DNA of 50,449 nt, taken from the NCBI GenBank assembly GCA_946631295.1, contig CAMOZY010000011.1:1-50449 (forward strand), read 5' to 3'. The notes below the pieces were generated by a model, which was given only the letters and a program-made list of their open reading frames with translations, searched no databases and had not been told where the DNA came from. A program made the position numbers and the translations under genes. Of the stretch, positions 1 to 8,716 are shown piece after piece. Each line of letters starts with the position of its first letter. The stretch's first letter is position 1. This DNA comes from an uncultured Lachnospiraceae bacterium (GTDB lineage: Bacteria > Bacillota > Clostridia > Lachnospirales > Lachnospiraceae).

Positions 1-864
1 TCCGATAGCAAGAAGTTGCATACCGCCCAGGAACCATATCGAAATAATAATCGACGTCCAGCCCGGTTCAACGTTTCCCGTAAAATACGAAACAAGTGCA
101 TAAACAAGTGCGACCATTGAAAGGAAAACGCTGACAAAGCCTGCCGTAAGGATCATATCGATAGGTCTTGTCGAAAAAGATGAAATACCGTCGAATGCAA
201 GCGCGAGCATCTTCTTGAGCGGATACTTGGATACGCCTGCAGCTCTCTCTTTTCTGTCATAGTAGACACAATCTGTCTTATATCCTATGAGAGGAACAAT
301 ACCTCTGAGGAAAAGATTGTATTCATGATAATTGGAGAATTCCTTAAGAGCCCTGCTGCTCATAAGTCTGAAATCCGCATGGTTGTAAACAGTCTTAACT
401 CCCATACGGGCCATGACTTTATAAAATGACTGTGCGGTAAATCTCTTGAAAAAAGTATCTGTCTTTCTTTCCTTGCGGACGCCGTATACGATATCACAGC
501 CATCGTGATACTTATCAACCATCTCCTCAATGACCGCAACATCATCCTGAAGATCGGCGTCGATGGATACAGATATATCACACATATCTGCAGCCGTGAT
601 AAGCCCTGCAGTAAGCGCATACTGATGTCCGACATTTCTGGCAAGTTTCACACCGAAAATCTGTGAAGGATATTTTGTATGTTCTTCTTCGATGAGCTGC
701 CATGTCTTGTCGGCACTTCCGTCATTTACGAACATTACAAAGCTGTCGGAAGAAATTTTTCCCTTCCTCACAAGATCATCAAGGACACCTCTTAGTGCCT
801 CGGAAGACATTGCAAGAACCTCTTCTTCGTTATAGCAGGGAACTACGATTGCAAGACGTTCCAT
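1..864 (-). CDS. Glycosyltransferase family 2 (DPM1/GtrB type), C-terminus beyond left edge
   Basis: The start ATG is at 864 and the frame stays open to base 1, so the C-terminal part is missing. Translation begins MERLAIVVPCYNEEEVL, the usual opening of a GT-A family 2 enzyme. It contains FVNDGSADKTW (nucleotide-binding turn) and SIDADLQDD (DxD-like metal site), and ends in two hydrophobic segments (about residues 230-290), as in DPM1/GtrB-type transferases that move a sugar from a nucleotide donor to a polyprenyl phosphate at the cytoplasmic membrane. In this family the product feeds wall polysaccharide or teichoic-acid glycosylation; the exact sugar cannot be told here. It lies 79 bp downstream of yebC on the same strand, and I see no terminator between them. 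Confidence 0.9.
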   Translation of the reverse strand, partial: MERLAIVVPCYNEEEVLAMSSEALRGVLDDLVRKGKISSDSFVMFVNDGSADKTWQLIEEEHTKYPSQIFGVKLARNVGHQYALTAGLITAADMCDISVSIDADLQDDVAVIEEMVDKYHDGCDIVYGVRKERKTDTFFKRFTAQSFYKVMARMGVKTVYNHADFRLMSSRALKEFSNYHEYNLFLRGIVPLIGYKTDCVYYDRKERAAGVSKYPLKKMLALAFDGISSFSTRPIDMILTAGFVSVFLSMVALVYALVSYFTGNVEPGWTSIIISIWFLGGMQLLAIG

Positions 865-943
865 ATCAATCCTCTCAGGATCTGTCCCGGTCACTTACGG
901 ACAGATACTCAATCTCTGATAATACTCACAACCCCCTGACGGA

Positions 944-1672
944 TCACTCGTCCCAGTTGTGATAAACCGCCTGAACATCGTCATCTTCGTCGAGAAGATC
1001 AAGTATTCTGTTAAGGCACTTGATATCATCTTCATTTGAAAGCTCGACATAATTCTGAGGGATCATGGTAACCTCAGCGCTGAGCATGGGAATACCTGCA
1101 TCCATGAGCTTCTTGTTAACCTCATCAAATGCATCGGGATCGGTAAGGATCTCGTAGCTGTCATCTTCTTCGTTGAAGTCCTCAGCTCCCGCATCGAGTG
1201 CTGTCATCATAAGATCATCGGAAGACATCTCTACTTCTTCCTTATCAACGATGATCTGGCCCTTCTTATCGAACATGAATGATACGCATCCGGGTGTTCC
1301 GACATTTCCGCCGCCCTTGGTAAATGCAGCTCTTACATTTGCTGCGGTACGGTTCTTGTTGTCGGTAAGGGTATCAACGATTATAGCGATACCACTGGGT
1401 CCGTATCCCTCATATGTGATGTATTCGTAATTGACGTTGCCGCCTTCACCGGCTGCCTTCTTGATACCACGCTCGATGGTATCGTTGGGCATGTTGTTTG
1501 CCTTAGCCTTGGCGATAACGGTTGCAAGCTTGAAATTGTTGGAAGGATCGGGACCGCCCTCCTTAACCGCAACAGCGATCTCACGGCCGATAATGGTAAA
1601 GATCTTACCCTTTGCGGCATCGTTCTTTTCCTTCTTGTGCTTGATGTTTGCAAACTTGGAATGTCCTGACAT
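944..1672 (-). CDS. yebC: YebC/PmpR family DNA-binding protein
   Basis: A 242-residue protein with the invariant family opening MSGHSKFANIKHKKEKNDA and the conserved block YEGYGPSGIAIIVDTLTDN at about 105-123. Length matches the usual 240-250 residues. Family members act as transcriptional regulators; a related class assists ribosomes at proline stretches, and sequence alone does not separate these roles with certainty. AGAGGTATAGT precedes the ATG, a good ribosome site. A sigma-A-like promoter lies upstream (1720-1748), so it is probably transcribed independently of alr. Confidence 0.95.
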   Translation of the reverse strand: MSGHSKFANIKHKKEKNDAAKGKIFTIIGREIAVAVKEGGPDPSNNFKLATVIAKAKANNMPNDTIERGIKKAAGEGGNVNYEYITYEGYGPSGIAIIVDTLTDNKNRTAANVRAAFTKGGGNVGTPGCVSFMFDKKGQIIVDKEEVEMSSDDLMMTALDAGAEDFNEEDDSYEILTDPDAFDEVNKKLMDAGIPMLSAEVTMIPQNYVELSNEDDIKCLNRILDLLDEDDDVQAVYHNWDE

Positions 1673-1719
1673 ACTATACCTCTTTTTCTATTTGTTTCTT
1701 AAATTTATGCAATCAATAT

Positions 1720-1748
1720 ATTTTATCATTTTTGACCGTTTTAGTAAA
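1720..1748 (-). promoter_or_regulatory. Probable sigma-A promoter of yebC
   Basis: On the minus strand TTTACT (bases 1743-1748) and TAAAAT (1720-1725) are separated by exactly 17 bp, in the short gap between the alr stop and the yebC start. The -10 is about 45 bp before the ATG. Confidence 0.6.
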
Positions 1749-1757
1749 GAAACCGAT

Positions 1758-1778
1758 TCCTTAAAAAGTCCTTAAAAA
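1758..1778. repeat. Two direct copies of a 10-bp box with 11-bp period upstream of yebC
   Basis: TCCTTAAAAA occurs at 1758-1767 and again at 1769-1778, one helical turn apart, just upstream of the yebC -35 box. The second copy overlaps a separate inverted repeat, GACCGTTTT at 1734-1742 with AAAACGGTC at 1775-1783. Helically phased direct repeats are typical of activator sites for OmpR/PhoB-type regulators; which protein binds is unknown. Confidence 0.4.
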
Positions 1779-1784
1779 CGGTCT

Positions 1785-2987
1785 TTATGTGGAACTGAGA
1801 GCAAGGACCGGAGCACCGTGAAGGGTGTAAACCCTTGGTATCCTGGAACCTATCAGACACACAAGCTCATAATTGAATCTTCCCGACTTTTCCCCAAGTT
1901 CCTCTGCAGAAATATGCTCATCTCCGTCAAAGCCAAGAAGTGTAACGGTCTCGCCCTCTTTCATATCGGGGAATGCCGAAACATCGATCATGAACTGGTC
2001 CATGCATATCCTTCCAAGGATCGGACATCTCTTTCCTCTTACGAGCACCTCACCCTTTCCGGTAAGTGACCTCGGATAACCATCTCCGTATCCGAGAGGC
2101 ACGGTAGCAACAAGCATTTCCTTATCAGCGGTAAAAAGGCCTCCGTAGCTGATGCTCTGGCCCGGATATACCTTCTTGACATAGGTAATATGACTGAAAA
2201 GGCTCATTACCGGTTTCAGATTGATCCTGCTCATGTCGACCTCATCGGAAGGAGCAAGTCCGTACATCGTTATTCCGGCTCTTACTGCATCGAGATATGT
2301 ATCGGGCAGTTCAAGGATAGATGCACTGTTTGAAATATGTGAAACCGGGATCACAGCTCCAAGCTTAGAAGAAATATCACTTATAAATGACTTGAATGCC
2401 TCAAGCTGTCCGTTTGCATAGGTCTTATCCGTTTCATCAGCCTTGGCCATATGGGTGAATATTCCTTCAACCATGATATTTGGAGCATCGAGTGCATGTC
2501 TCACAAAATCAAGACCTTCCTTATCGGGTGAAACACCTATTCTGCCCATTCCGGTATCCACAGCTATATGGACTATGGCATTCTTACCGACTGCAGCAGC
2601 TGCAGCAGACAGTTCGCTTAAGGTATCCTTTCTGAAAACGGTTATTCTTACGTCTTCTTTTATCAGAGACTGATAACTGTACGGAAATGTATAACTCAGT
2701 ATAAGGATATCCTTCTTAATCCCGTCACCGCGCAGTTCAAGAGCTTCTTCGGCGGTAGCGACCGCATATCCCTTCACGTACGGAACACTCTCGAGTGCCT
2801 TGGCTATGGGAAGGCTTCCGTGTCCGTAACCGTTGGTCTTGATAACGGCATACATCTGCGTTCCCTTTTTCAGCATGGAATGCATGGCATCCATATTAGA
2901 GATCACTGCATCAAGATCGACATATGCCACACCGCGCTTATATGTCTGGATGCACTCATTTATCTGGTCCTTAGTCTGAACCCACAT
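1785..2987 (-). CDS. alr: Alanine racemase
   Basis: PLP-dependent interconversion of L- and D-alanine for peptidoglycan. The PLP-lysine motif YAVIKTNGYGHG follows the N-terminal strand VAYVDLDAVISNMDAM; the second-domain active-site tyrosine region is ITMYGLAPSDEVD, and the fold ends with SRIPRVY, all standard for type III PLP enzymes. I choose the ATG at 2987 (400 residues, MWVQTKDQ...) because GGAAAGGAAG sits just before it; an upstream in-frame start at 3032 would add 15 poorly conserved residues and lacks a clear ribosome site. It stands between yebC and an unknown coiled-coil gene, all on the minus strand. Confidence 0.95.
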   Translation of the reverse strand: MWVQTKDQINECIQTYKRGVAYVDLDAVISNMDAMHSMLKKGTQMYAVIKTNGYGHGSLPIAKALESVPYVKGYAVATAEEALELRGDGIKKDILILSYTFPYSYQSLIKEDVRITVFRKDTLSELSAAAAAVGKNAIVHIAVDTGMGRIGVSPDKEGLDFVRHALDAPNIMVEGIFTHMAKADETDKTYANGQLEAFKSFISDISSKLGAVIPVSHISNSASILELPDTYLDAVRAGITMYGLAPSDEVDMSRINLKPVMSLFSHITYVKKVYPGQSISYGGLFTADKEMLVATVPLGYGDGYPRSLTGKGEVLVRGKRCPILGRICMDQFMIDVSAFPDMKEGETVTLLGFDGDEHISAEELGEKSGRFNYELVCLIGSRIPRVYTLHGAPVLALSST

Positions 2988-3109
2988 AACTTCCTTTCCA
3001 CTTGCTTGCTCCCTGTAGTTTTCTGCAGGCATTAAGCATGATCATTTCAGATTATCTGTTTACGGTTCCTGAATGCTTCTCAGTAAATCCTTATGATCGG
3101 TTATTGTTA

Positions 3110-3802
3110 TTACTGATTTCCGGAGCCGTCCTTATTCTCGTTTTCCTTCTTTTCGGCTGCTATCTCCTCAGCAGTTCTGGGATGCTTTTCAGCGGGGTTA
3201 TATCTCATATCAAAGATATCAACTACGTCAGCGCCGAAAATATCGTGCATGTATTTATAGATCTCGTGGTTCTTGGCTTCCTTTTCCTGTTTACGGATAA
3301 GATTTTTCTTGAGTTCGATACGGACATTTCTGATCCAGTCCTCAAGTTCATCTATCTCATCGGTATTCTCCTGCATGGTCTCATAGCAGTGTTCCATTGT
3401 TATACACAGGAGTTCCTTATTGACCTTGTCGATCATACGTGGAAGATCTATCATCTCATCTTCGTATGCATCAAGCTTGTCATTGCATTCCTTCAGAAGA
3501 CGCTTATTTTCTTCAATCTTGGAATTAGCTTCACCGGATCCGCCCTGGTGTTCATCCATAAGTGACACGATCTCATCCATCAGGCGGCGCTTAACCTTCT
3601 TGATCTCCTTGGTCTCAGTATTGATCTTGCCCTGACGCTTAAGAAGATCATTAAGCTGCTTTTCTCCTGCTCTTATATCCTCAAATCCTACTTTTCCGAG
3701 CAGGTGATACCACTTATTATCCAGAGTAAGGGCAGGGATATCCTTACCCTTCAGTGATTCAACAAAAATATCCTTTTTTTCCTGTCCCGAATATTTCCCC
3801 AT
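3110..3802 (-). CDS. Conserved hypothetical coiled-coil protein
   Basis: 230 residues, very rich in Lys and Glu, with heptad-like stretches from about 45 to 190 predicting a long coiled coil. There is no signal peptide, membrane segment or catalytic motif. The C-terminus (TAEEIAAEKKENENKDGSG) is low-complexity and probably disordered. A GAGG sits 6 bases before the ATG. It lies between rex (31 bp upstream) and alr, so it may be co-transcribed with rex. I do not recognise the family and assign no function. Confidence 0.75.
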   Translation of the reverse strand: MGKYSGQEKKDIFVESLKGKDIPALTLDNKWYHLLGKVGFEDIRAGEKQLNDLLKRQGKINTETKEIKKVKRRLMDEIVSLMDEHQGGSGEANSKIEENKRLLKECNDKLDAYEDEMIDLPRMIDKVNKELLCITMEHCYETMQENTDEIDELEDWIRNVRIELKKNLIRKQEKEAKNHEIYKYMHDIFGADVVDIFDMRYNPAEKHPRTAEEIAAEKKENENKDGSGNQ

Positions 3803-3833
3803 TACGAGCCTCAGAAAAAACCATGAACCTAAA

Positions 3834-4484
3834 TTACTGTTCCTTATCCTTGTTACTTTCCATGTAACTTGAGATATTATATGACAGTTTCATAAGGCTG
3901 TCCGACAGATGAACATTCTCAACCTGCACATACTCAGGAACATCCAGATCTACATGTGCAAAATTCCATATTGCCCTGATACCGTTCTCAACAAGTACCT
4001 TGGCAACAAGAACCGCACCTTCCTTAGGTATGGTGAGAACAGCTATATCAATGTTATTGGCTTTTATGAACGCAGGCACTTCCTCCATGGGCATTACCTT
4101 AACGCCCCTTACCTCTGTACCGATCAGATCAGGATTCTTGTCGAACATTCCCTTGAGAATGAATCCTCTCTTTTCAAAATTAAGATAGCCTCCGAGAGCC
4201 TTTCCGAGGTTACCTGCACCGATGATGATGAAATTATACTGATGCTCAAGTCCGAGTATCTTGCTGATCTCAGAGTACAGATAATCAACATTATATCCGT
4301 ATCCCTGCTGTCCGAATCCGCCAAAATTGTTCAGATCCTGTCTGATCTGTGAAGCGGTAACCTTCATAAGTACGCTTAATTCGGATGAACTTATCCTCTC
4401 GACATTCTTGTCCTTAAGCTCGCCGAGATAACGCAGATATCTGGGAAGTCTGCTTATAACTGCCTGTGAAATATCCTTGTCCAA
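3834..4484 (-). CDS. rex: Redox-sensing transcriptional repressor Rex
   Basis: 216 residues. Residues 1-80 form a winged helix (SRLPRYLRYLGELKDKNVER; ASQIRQDLNNFGGFGQQGYGY), and the Rossmann domain carries IIIGAGNLGKALGGYLNFEK for NAD(H). Rex represses fermentation and reduced-cofactor genes when NADH/NAD is low and releases DNA when NADH rises. The start is a TTG at 4484 with the very strong site GGGGGAGG 6 bases upstream; no better in-frame ATG exists. It diverges from the ABC-F gene across a 137-bp gap. That gap has TTGTG/GTCAA elements that only loosely resemble a Rex operator. Confidence 0.95.
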   Translation of the reverse strand: MDKDISQAVISRLPRYLRYLGELKDKNVERISSSELSVLMKVTASQIRQDLNNFGGFGQQGYGYNVDYLYSEISKILGLEHQYNFIIIGAGNLGKALGGYLNFEKRGFILKGMFDKNPDLIGTEVRGVKVMPMEEVPAFIKANNIDIAVLTIPKEGAVLVAKVLVENGIRAIWNFAHVDLDVPEYVQVENVHLSDSLMKLSYNISSYMESNKDKEQ

Positions 4485-4603
4485 AATATACCTCCCCCAT
4501 AAAAGAGTTTAAATGTCATACGGACAAAACCATTTCAAAAAATATCCATACAAATATAATTTTACAACTTGTGTTAAATTATTGTCAATGAAACAGGGGA
4601 ATT

Positions 4604-4622
4604 TGTGTTATAATCAAAAACA
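4604..4622 (+). promoter_or_regulatory. Extended -10 promoter placing transcription start at the ABC-F ATG
   Basis: TGTTATAAT (TGnTATAAT) has its TATAAT at 4609-4614 and the ATG begins at 4622, only 7 bases later. No good -35 at 16-18 bp is present; a TTGTCA at 4582-4587 is 21 bp away. There is no Shine-Dalgarno within 15 bases of the ATG; AGGGGA at 4594-4599 is too far and lies upstream of the -10. Confidence 0.55.
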
Positions 4623-6625
4623 TGTTATTAAGCGTAAACAATATCTCAAAATCATTTGATACAGGCTCCATTTTATCGGGGGTCTCCTTTAACATTGAAA
4701 GAAGGCAGAAAACCGCACTCATTGGTGCAAACGGATCGGGCAAGACCACTCTTTTAAAGATCATAACCGGATCTCTTGAACCCGATTCCGGCATTGTTGC
4801 TTTTGAAAGAGATGCTCAGGTCGGATATCTTTCCCAGGAAGGAACCTTTTCCGGAGGGGGAACCGTATATGAAGAAATGATCCTTTGCAGATCGGATCTT
4901 GTCCGTATGGAGGAAGAACTGCGCAGACTCGAAGCCAAAATGGATTCTGCCGAGGACATTACCTTAGTCTGTGACAGATATGAAAAACTCCGTACCGAAT
5001 TCGAACTTAAAGGCGGATATACATACAAATCTGAAATAGTCGGTGTTTTAAAGGGACTTGGTTTTTCCGAGGAGGATTTTGACAGAAAAGCCTCCACTCT
5101 TTCGGGCGGTCAGAAAACCAGAGCAGCACTCGGAGCAATACTTGTCAGAAAACCGGACCTTATCATCCTCGACGAGCCCACCAACCATCTCGATATGAAT
5201 TCGGTCATCTGGCTCGAAGGTTATCTGTCCACATATGACGGTGCTGTTCTTATCGTATCCCACGACAGATATTTTCTTGATAAGATAGCAGAATTCGTTT
5301 TTGAGATTGAAAACACAAAGCTTGAGATTTACAAGGGCAATTACTCCGACTACGCATATAAGAAAAAGCAGCTCTTTGATGCCAGGATGAAGGCATATCT
5401 CAATCAGCAGCAGGAAATAAAGCATCAGGAAGAAGTAATCGAAAAGCTAAAGAGCTTCAACCGCGAAAAATCCATCAAGCGCGCGGAGAGCCGTGAAAAG
5501 GCTCTGAATAAGATCGAGGTTCTGGATAGGCCCGAGGAGATTAATGACGAAATGTCACTTCATCTGAAGCCATCCAGAGTATCGGGTGAGGATGTGCTGA
5601 AAGCTGAAAACTTAAGCAAATCTTTTGACGGACGTACTCTCTTTTCAGATGCGTGCTTCGATATTAAACGTGGGGAACATATCTGTATCATCGGAGATAA
5701 CGGTACAGGAAAGACTACTCTTCTCAAGATACTTAACGGCATCACTGAACCGGACAGCGGAAGTTTTACTCTTGGAACCAATGTCGAAACGGCATATTAC
5801 GATCAGGAGCACCATGTGCTCGATCCGGATAAGACTATTTATGACGAGATCTCAGATGCTCATCCGGATATGACGATCACACAGATCCGTACAGTACTTG
5901 CATCATTTCTTTTCACGGATGAGAATGTGTATAAGCAGATCGGACTGCTCAGCGGCGGTGAAAAAGGAAGAGTCAGCCTTGCAAAGCTCATGCTCTCTTC
6001 TGCTAACCTCCTGTTCCTTGACGAGCCGACCAACCACCTTGATATCACATCCAAGGAAATACTGGAAAATGCCATTTCCGAATATGAAGGAACCGTCATC
6101 TGCGTATCTCATGACAGATATTTTGTAAACAGGATCTCAACAAGGATTCTTGAGCTTCACGACGGACACTTCGATAATTACATCGGAAATTATGATTATT
6201 ATCTGGAAAAAAGGGATGATGTCAGAAAAGCTAATGAAGGGCTGAAACTCTCATCCGGTGCAGGTAAAACCTGTAATACAGCAGGTACAGCTGCCATCAC
6301 AGGAAACCAAAGCAACAACCAGTCATCTGCAGCGAACAGCTCCGCATCCGATATCTCTTCTGCTTCGGATGCAGGTTCATCCGGATTAATGGACTGGAAG
6401 ATGCAGAAAGCACTTGAAGCCGAACGAAGAAAGAAAGCAAATGATCTTAAGAAGGTTGAAGACAGGATAAGTGCTATCGAAGACAGGATATCCGAGATTG
6501 ATGCGAAGATTTCGGAACCTGAGATTGCAACCAACTCAGGAAAGCTGAATGAACTGTCAAAAGAACGAGGCACATTGGAAACAGAATTAGATGAACTTAT
6601 GGAAAAATGGGAGGCGCTCAGCTAA
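4622..6625 (+). CDS. ABC-F family ATP-binding protein (translation factor/antibiotic-protection type)
   Basis: 667 residues with two ATPase domains and no membrane segment. Domain 1: Walker A GANGSGKTT (about 38-46), signature LSGGQKTR, Walker B plus linker DEPTNHLD. The inter-domain helical linker (about 230-300) is rich in K/E/Q (LNQQQEIKHQEEVIEKLKSF). Domain 2: GDNGTGKTT, LSGGEKGR, DEPTNHLD. A Ser/Asn/Ala-rich linker (about 545-585) leads to a C-terminal coiled coil (about 590-667), as in Uup/YdiF-like members. ABC-F proteins bind the ribosomal E site; the subgroup and any resistance role cannot be decided here. Its stop codon lies in the loop of a terminator shared with icd. Confidence 0.93.
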   Translation: MLLSVNNISKSFDTGSILSGVSFNIERRQKTALIGANGSGKTTLLKIITGSLEPDSGIVAFERDAQVGYLSQEGTFSGGGTVYEEMILCRSDLVRMEEELRRLEAKMDSAEDITLVCDRYEKLRTEFELKGGYTYKSEIVGVLKGLGFSEEDFDRKASTLSGGQKTRAALGAILVRKPDLIILDEPTNHLDMNSVIWLEGYLSTYDGAVLIVSHDRYFLDKIAEFVFEIENTKLEIYKGNYSDYAYKKKQLFDARMKAYLNQQQEIKHQEEVIEKLKSFNREKSIKRAESREKALNKIEVLDRPEEINDEMSLHLKPSRVSGEDVLKAENLSKSFDGRTLFSDACFDIKRGEHICIIGDNGTGKTTLLKILNGITEPDSGSFTLGTNVETAYYDQEHHVLDPDKTIYDEISDAHPDMTITQIRTVLASFLFTDENVYKQIGLLSGGEKGRVSLAKLMLSSANLLFLDEPTNHLDITSKEILENAISEYEGTVICVSHDRYFVNRISTRILELHDGHFDNYIGNYDYYLEKRDDVRKANEGLKLSSGAGKTCNTAGTAAITGNQSNNQSSAANSSASDISSASDAGSSGLMDWKMQKALEAERRKKANDLKKVEDRISAIEDRISEIDAKISEPEIATNSGKLNELSKERGTLETELDELMEKWEALS

Positions 6626-6644
6626 GAGCCCTCCCATTGTTTTT
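6606..6644. terminator. Bidirectional terminator between ABC-F gene and icd
   Basis: AATGGGAGG (6606-6614) pairs with CCTCCCATT (6630-6638); an inner GCTC/GAGC extends the stem with one bulged C. Plus-strand reading ends in TTGTTTTT and minus-strand reading in TTTTTCC, so it can end both convergent transcripts. The left arm lies inside the ABC-F coding sequence, and its TAA (6623-6625) is in the loop. Confidence 0.85.
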
Positions 6645-7851
6645 AAAGTAATGTCTCAAGTGTTTCCTTGATAGCCTTGATAAAGCCTTCTGAATCGAGG
6701 ATCACGGGATCCTTGCAGTCAGAGATCAGGGACAGTGATTTTGTCATCTTGCCATCTTCGATAGTCTTAATGCATGCCTTCTCGAGCTTTTCTGCAAAGT
6801 CTGAAAGTTCAGCGATTCCGTCAAGCTCTCCTCTTTTCTTAAGAGCGCCGGTCCATGCGAAGATCGTTGCGATGGAATTGGTGGAAGTCTTCTCGCCCTT
6901 GAGGTGCTTGTAATAATGTCTCTGAACTGTTCCGTGAGCAGCCTCATACTCATATACTCCCTTGGGAGATACGAGAACCGATGTCATCATTGAAAGATCG
7001 CCATAAGCGGTAGCTACCATGTCTGACATTACATCACCGTCATAGTTCTTGCATGCCCAGATGAATCCGCCTTCACTTCTTATGACACGTGCAACAGCAT
7101 CATCGATAAGAGTATAGAAATATTCAATACCTGCCGCTTCAAACTTTTCCTTGTATTCAGTCTCATAAAGATCTGCGAAGATATCCTTGAAGCGATGATC
7201 ATAAGTCTTGGAAATTGTATCCTTGGTTGAAAACCACAGATCCTGCTTGGTTGAGAGAGCATACTCAAAGCATGCCTTAGCAAAGCTTGTAATGGACTTA
7301 TCGGTATTATGGATTCCCTGAATGATTCCGGGGCCGTCGAATTCCTGAATGGTCTTGCGGATTTCGGTTCCGTCAGCAGCTGTGAAAACCAGTTCAGCCT
7401 TTCCGGGCCCCTCAGCCCTGATCTCTGTGTTCTTATAAACATCACCGTATGCATGACGTGCAAGTGTGATGGGCTTGGTCCAGTTGCTGACATAAGGTCT
7501 GATACCCTTAACAAGGATGGGAGCTCTGAAAACCGTTCCGTCAAGGATCGCACGGATTGTTCCGTTAGGGCTCTTCCACATCTCCTTAAGCTTGTACTCA
7601 TCCATTCTTGCAGCATTGGGAGTGATGGTAGCGCACTTAACTGCAACACCGTACTTGAGAGTTGCATTTGCGGAATCAACCGTAACCTGATCGTCGGTCT
7701 CATTTCTGTGCTCAAGACCAAGGTCATAATACTCTGTCTTTAGATCGATATAAGGGAGCAAAAGCTCGTCCTTTATCATCTGCCAGAGTATCCTGGTCAT
7801 TTCATCTCCGTCCATCTCGACAAGAGGTGTTTTCATCTGAATCTTATCCAT
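6643..7851 (-). CDS. icd: NADP-dependent isocitrate dehydrogenase, eukaryote-like (IDH1/2) type
   Basis: Oxidative decarboxylation of isocitrate to 2-oxoglutarate with NADP. The N-terminus [20 protein letters not shown], the substrate-loop block [19 protein letters not shown], the arginine in [10 protein letters not shown] and the NADP-specificity region [13 protein letters not shown] match the homodimeric IDH subfamily found in eukaryotic cytosol and mitochondria and some bacteria, not the E. coli Icd type. I choose the ATG at 7851 (402 residues) because AAGGAG precedes it; the longer frame from 7938 would overlap the upstream regulator. It follows the GntR gene by 37 bp and probably shares its promoter. 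Confidence 0.95.
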   Translation of the reverse strand: MDKIQMKTPLVEMDGDEMTRILWQMIKDELLLPYIDLKTEYYDLGLEHRNETDDQVTVDSANATLKYGVAVKCATITPNAARMDEYKLKEMWKSPNGTIRAILDGTVFRAPILVKGIRPYVSNWTKPITLARHAYGDVYKNTEIRAEGPGKAELVFTAADGTEIRKTIQEFDGPGIIQGIHNTDKSITSFAKACFEYALSTKQDLWFSTKDTISKTYDHRFKDIFADLYETEYKEKFEAAGIEYFYTLIDDAVARVIRSEGGFIWACKNYDGDVMSDMVATAYGDLSMMTSVLVSPKGVYEYEAAHGTVQRHYYKHLKGEKTSTNSIATIFAWTGALKKRGELDGIAELSDFAEKLEKACIKTIEDGKMTKSLSLISDCKDPVILDSEGFIKAIKETLETLL

Positions 7852-7888
7852 AATATTCTCCTTAAAATATTGTACTGCCGGTATCCGT

Positions 7889-8569
7889 TTATTCTTCAGG
7901 CTTGATAAGTCCCTTATCGAGCATATTCTTGTATGCATTGATCATATGCTCATTGGCAAGACGTTCCGCATCATCAGGATTTCTGTTCTTGATTGCTTCA
8001 AGAATCGCTTCATGCTCAAGATTGGACTGAGGACCTCTCTTGGCACTTGAAAGAGTCTTCTTTCTGATACGGAGTACATACTGATGATAATCCTTCAGCT
8101 GGTGCTCCAGAATCTTGGATCCCGATGCTTCATATAAGAGCTCATGAAATCTGTTATCAAGTTCGAACATCTGCTCAAGATGTCCTTTTTCCGTATGGAA
8201 CTTGGCAAGATAGACATTCTCTTCCATCTCTTCCATCTGTTCCTGTGTGATATGATCAACCGCCCATCTGGCAGCAAGGCCTTCAAGCCTTGATCTTAAG
8301 ATGTAGATATCCCTTACATCCTTATCACTTATTCCGACAACGTATGCACCCTTATTGGGAATGATCCTTATAAGTCCCTCGAGCTCAAGCTGTCTGAACG
8401 CCTCCCTTACGGGAGTACGGCTTACTCCGAGTTCTTCTCCGATTGCTATCTCTCTGAGTTCTATACCCTCTTCATATTTTCCGTTAAGGATATCCTCTCT
8501 GAGTCTGGAAAAAACTCTCCCTCTTAAGGAATATTTATCGGAAGCGCCTTCTTTGACATCTTCTTCCAT
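7889..8569 (-). CDS. GntR-family transcriptional regulator, FadR/FCD subfamily
   Basis: 226 residues from the ATG at 8569, chosen because GGAGG lies 6 bases upstream; an earlier start at 8632 would add 21 residues without such a site. Winged helix at about 15-75 ([20 protein letters not shown], then IIPNKGAYV). The FCD effector domain (about 85-215) has the metal-ligand pattern D-x3-H in [10 protein letters not shown] plus histidines in EHEAILEAI and ANEHMINA, so it likely binds a small organic acid via a metal ion. It is first in a two-gene unit with icd. Its promoter contains a perfect palindrome overlapping the -10, indicating autorepression that would also control icd. Confidence 0.93.
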   Translation of the reverse strand: MEEDVKEGASDKYSLRGRVFSRLREDILNGKYEEGIELREIAIGEELGVSRTPVREAFRQLELEGLIRIIPNKGAYVVGISDKDVRDIYILRSRLEGLAARWAVDHITQEQMEEMEENVYLAKFHTEKGHLEQMFELDNRFHELLYEASGSKILEHQLKDYHQYVLRIRKKTLSSAKRGPQSNLEHEAILEAIKNRNPDDAERLANEHMINAYKNMLDKGLIKPEE

Positions 8570-8684
8570 TTTTAACCTCCACACTGCCTGATGCAGCGTA
8601 AACGGCCGGCAAATCAGTACCTTATAACCCACATCTTAATTGCCGGTATCAATGCACATAAAAACACGGCCGAAGCCTTGTATT

Positions 8685-8713
8685 ATTGTATACAATTGAT
8701 TCGGCCATGTCAA
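8685..8713 (-). promoter_or_regulatory. Sigma-A promoter of the GntR-icd unit with overlapping GntR-type operator
   Basis: Minus strand: TTGACA (8708-8713), 17-bp spacer, TACAAT (8685-8690). The perfect 12-bp palindrome ATTGTATACAAT (8685-8696) covers the whole -10 box. TTGTATACAA cores are known operators of GntR/FadR-type regulators (for example the Bacillus gnt operator). The adjacent gene is a GntR protein, so autoregulation is a strong inference. Confidence 0.8.
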
Positions 8714-8716
8714 TTT

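Noticed and set aside
3002-3565. Plus-strand open frame of 187 codons opposite the coiled-coil gene, with hydrophobic stretches
   Set aside because: Mirrors the Lys/Glu codons of the minus-strand gene (which give Phe/Leu in antisense); no ribosome site or support.
4570-4589. Possible Rex operator (TTGTG...GTCAA) between rex and the ABC-F gene
   Set aside because: The half-sites have wrong spacing and too many mismatches to the TTGTGA-N6-TCACAA or TTGTTAA-N4-TTAACAA forms; I would need a genome-wide motif to support it.
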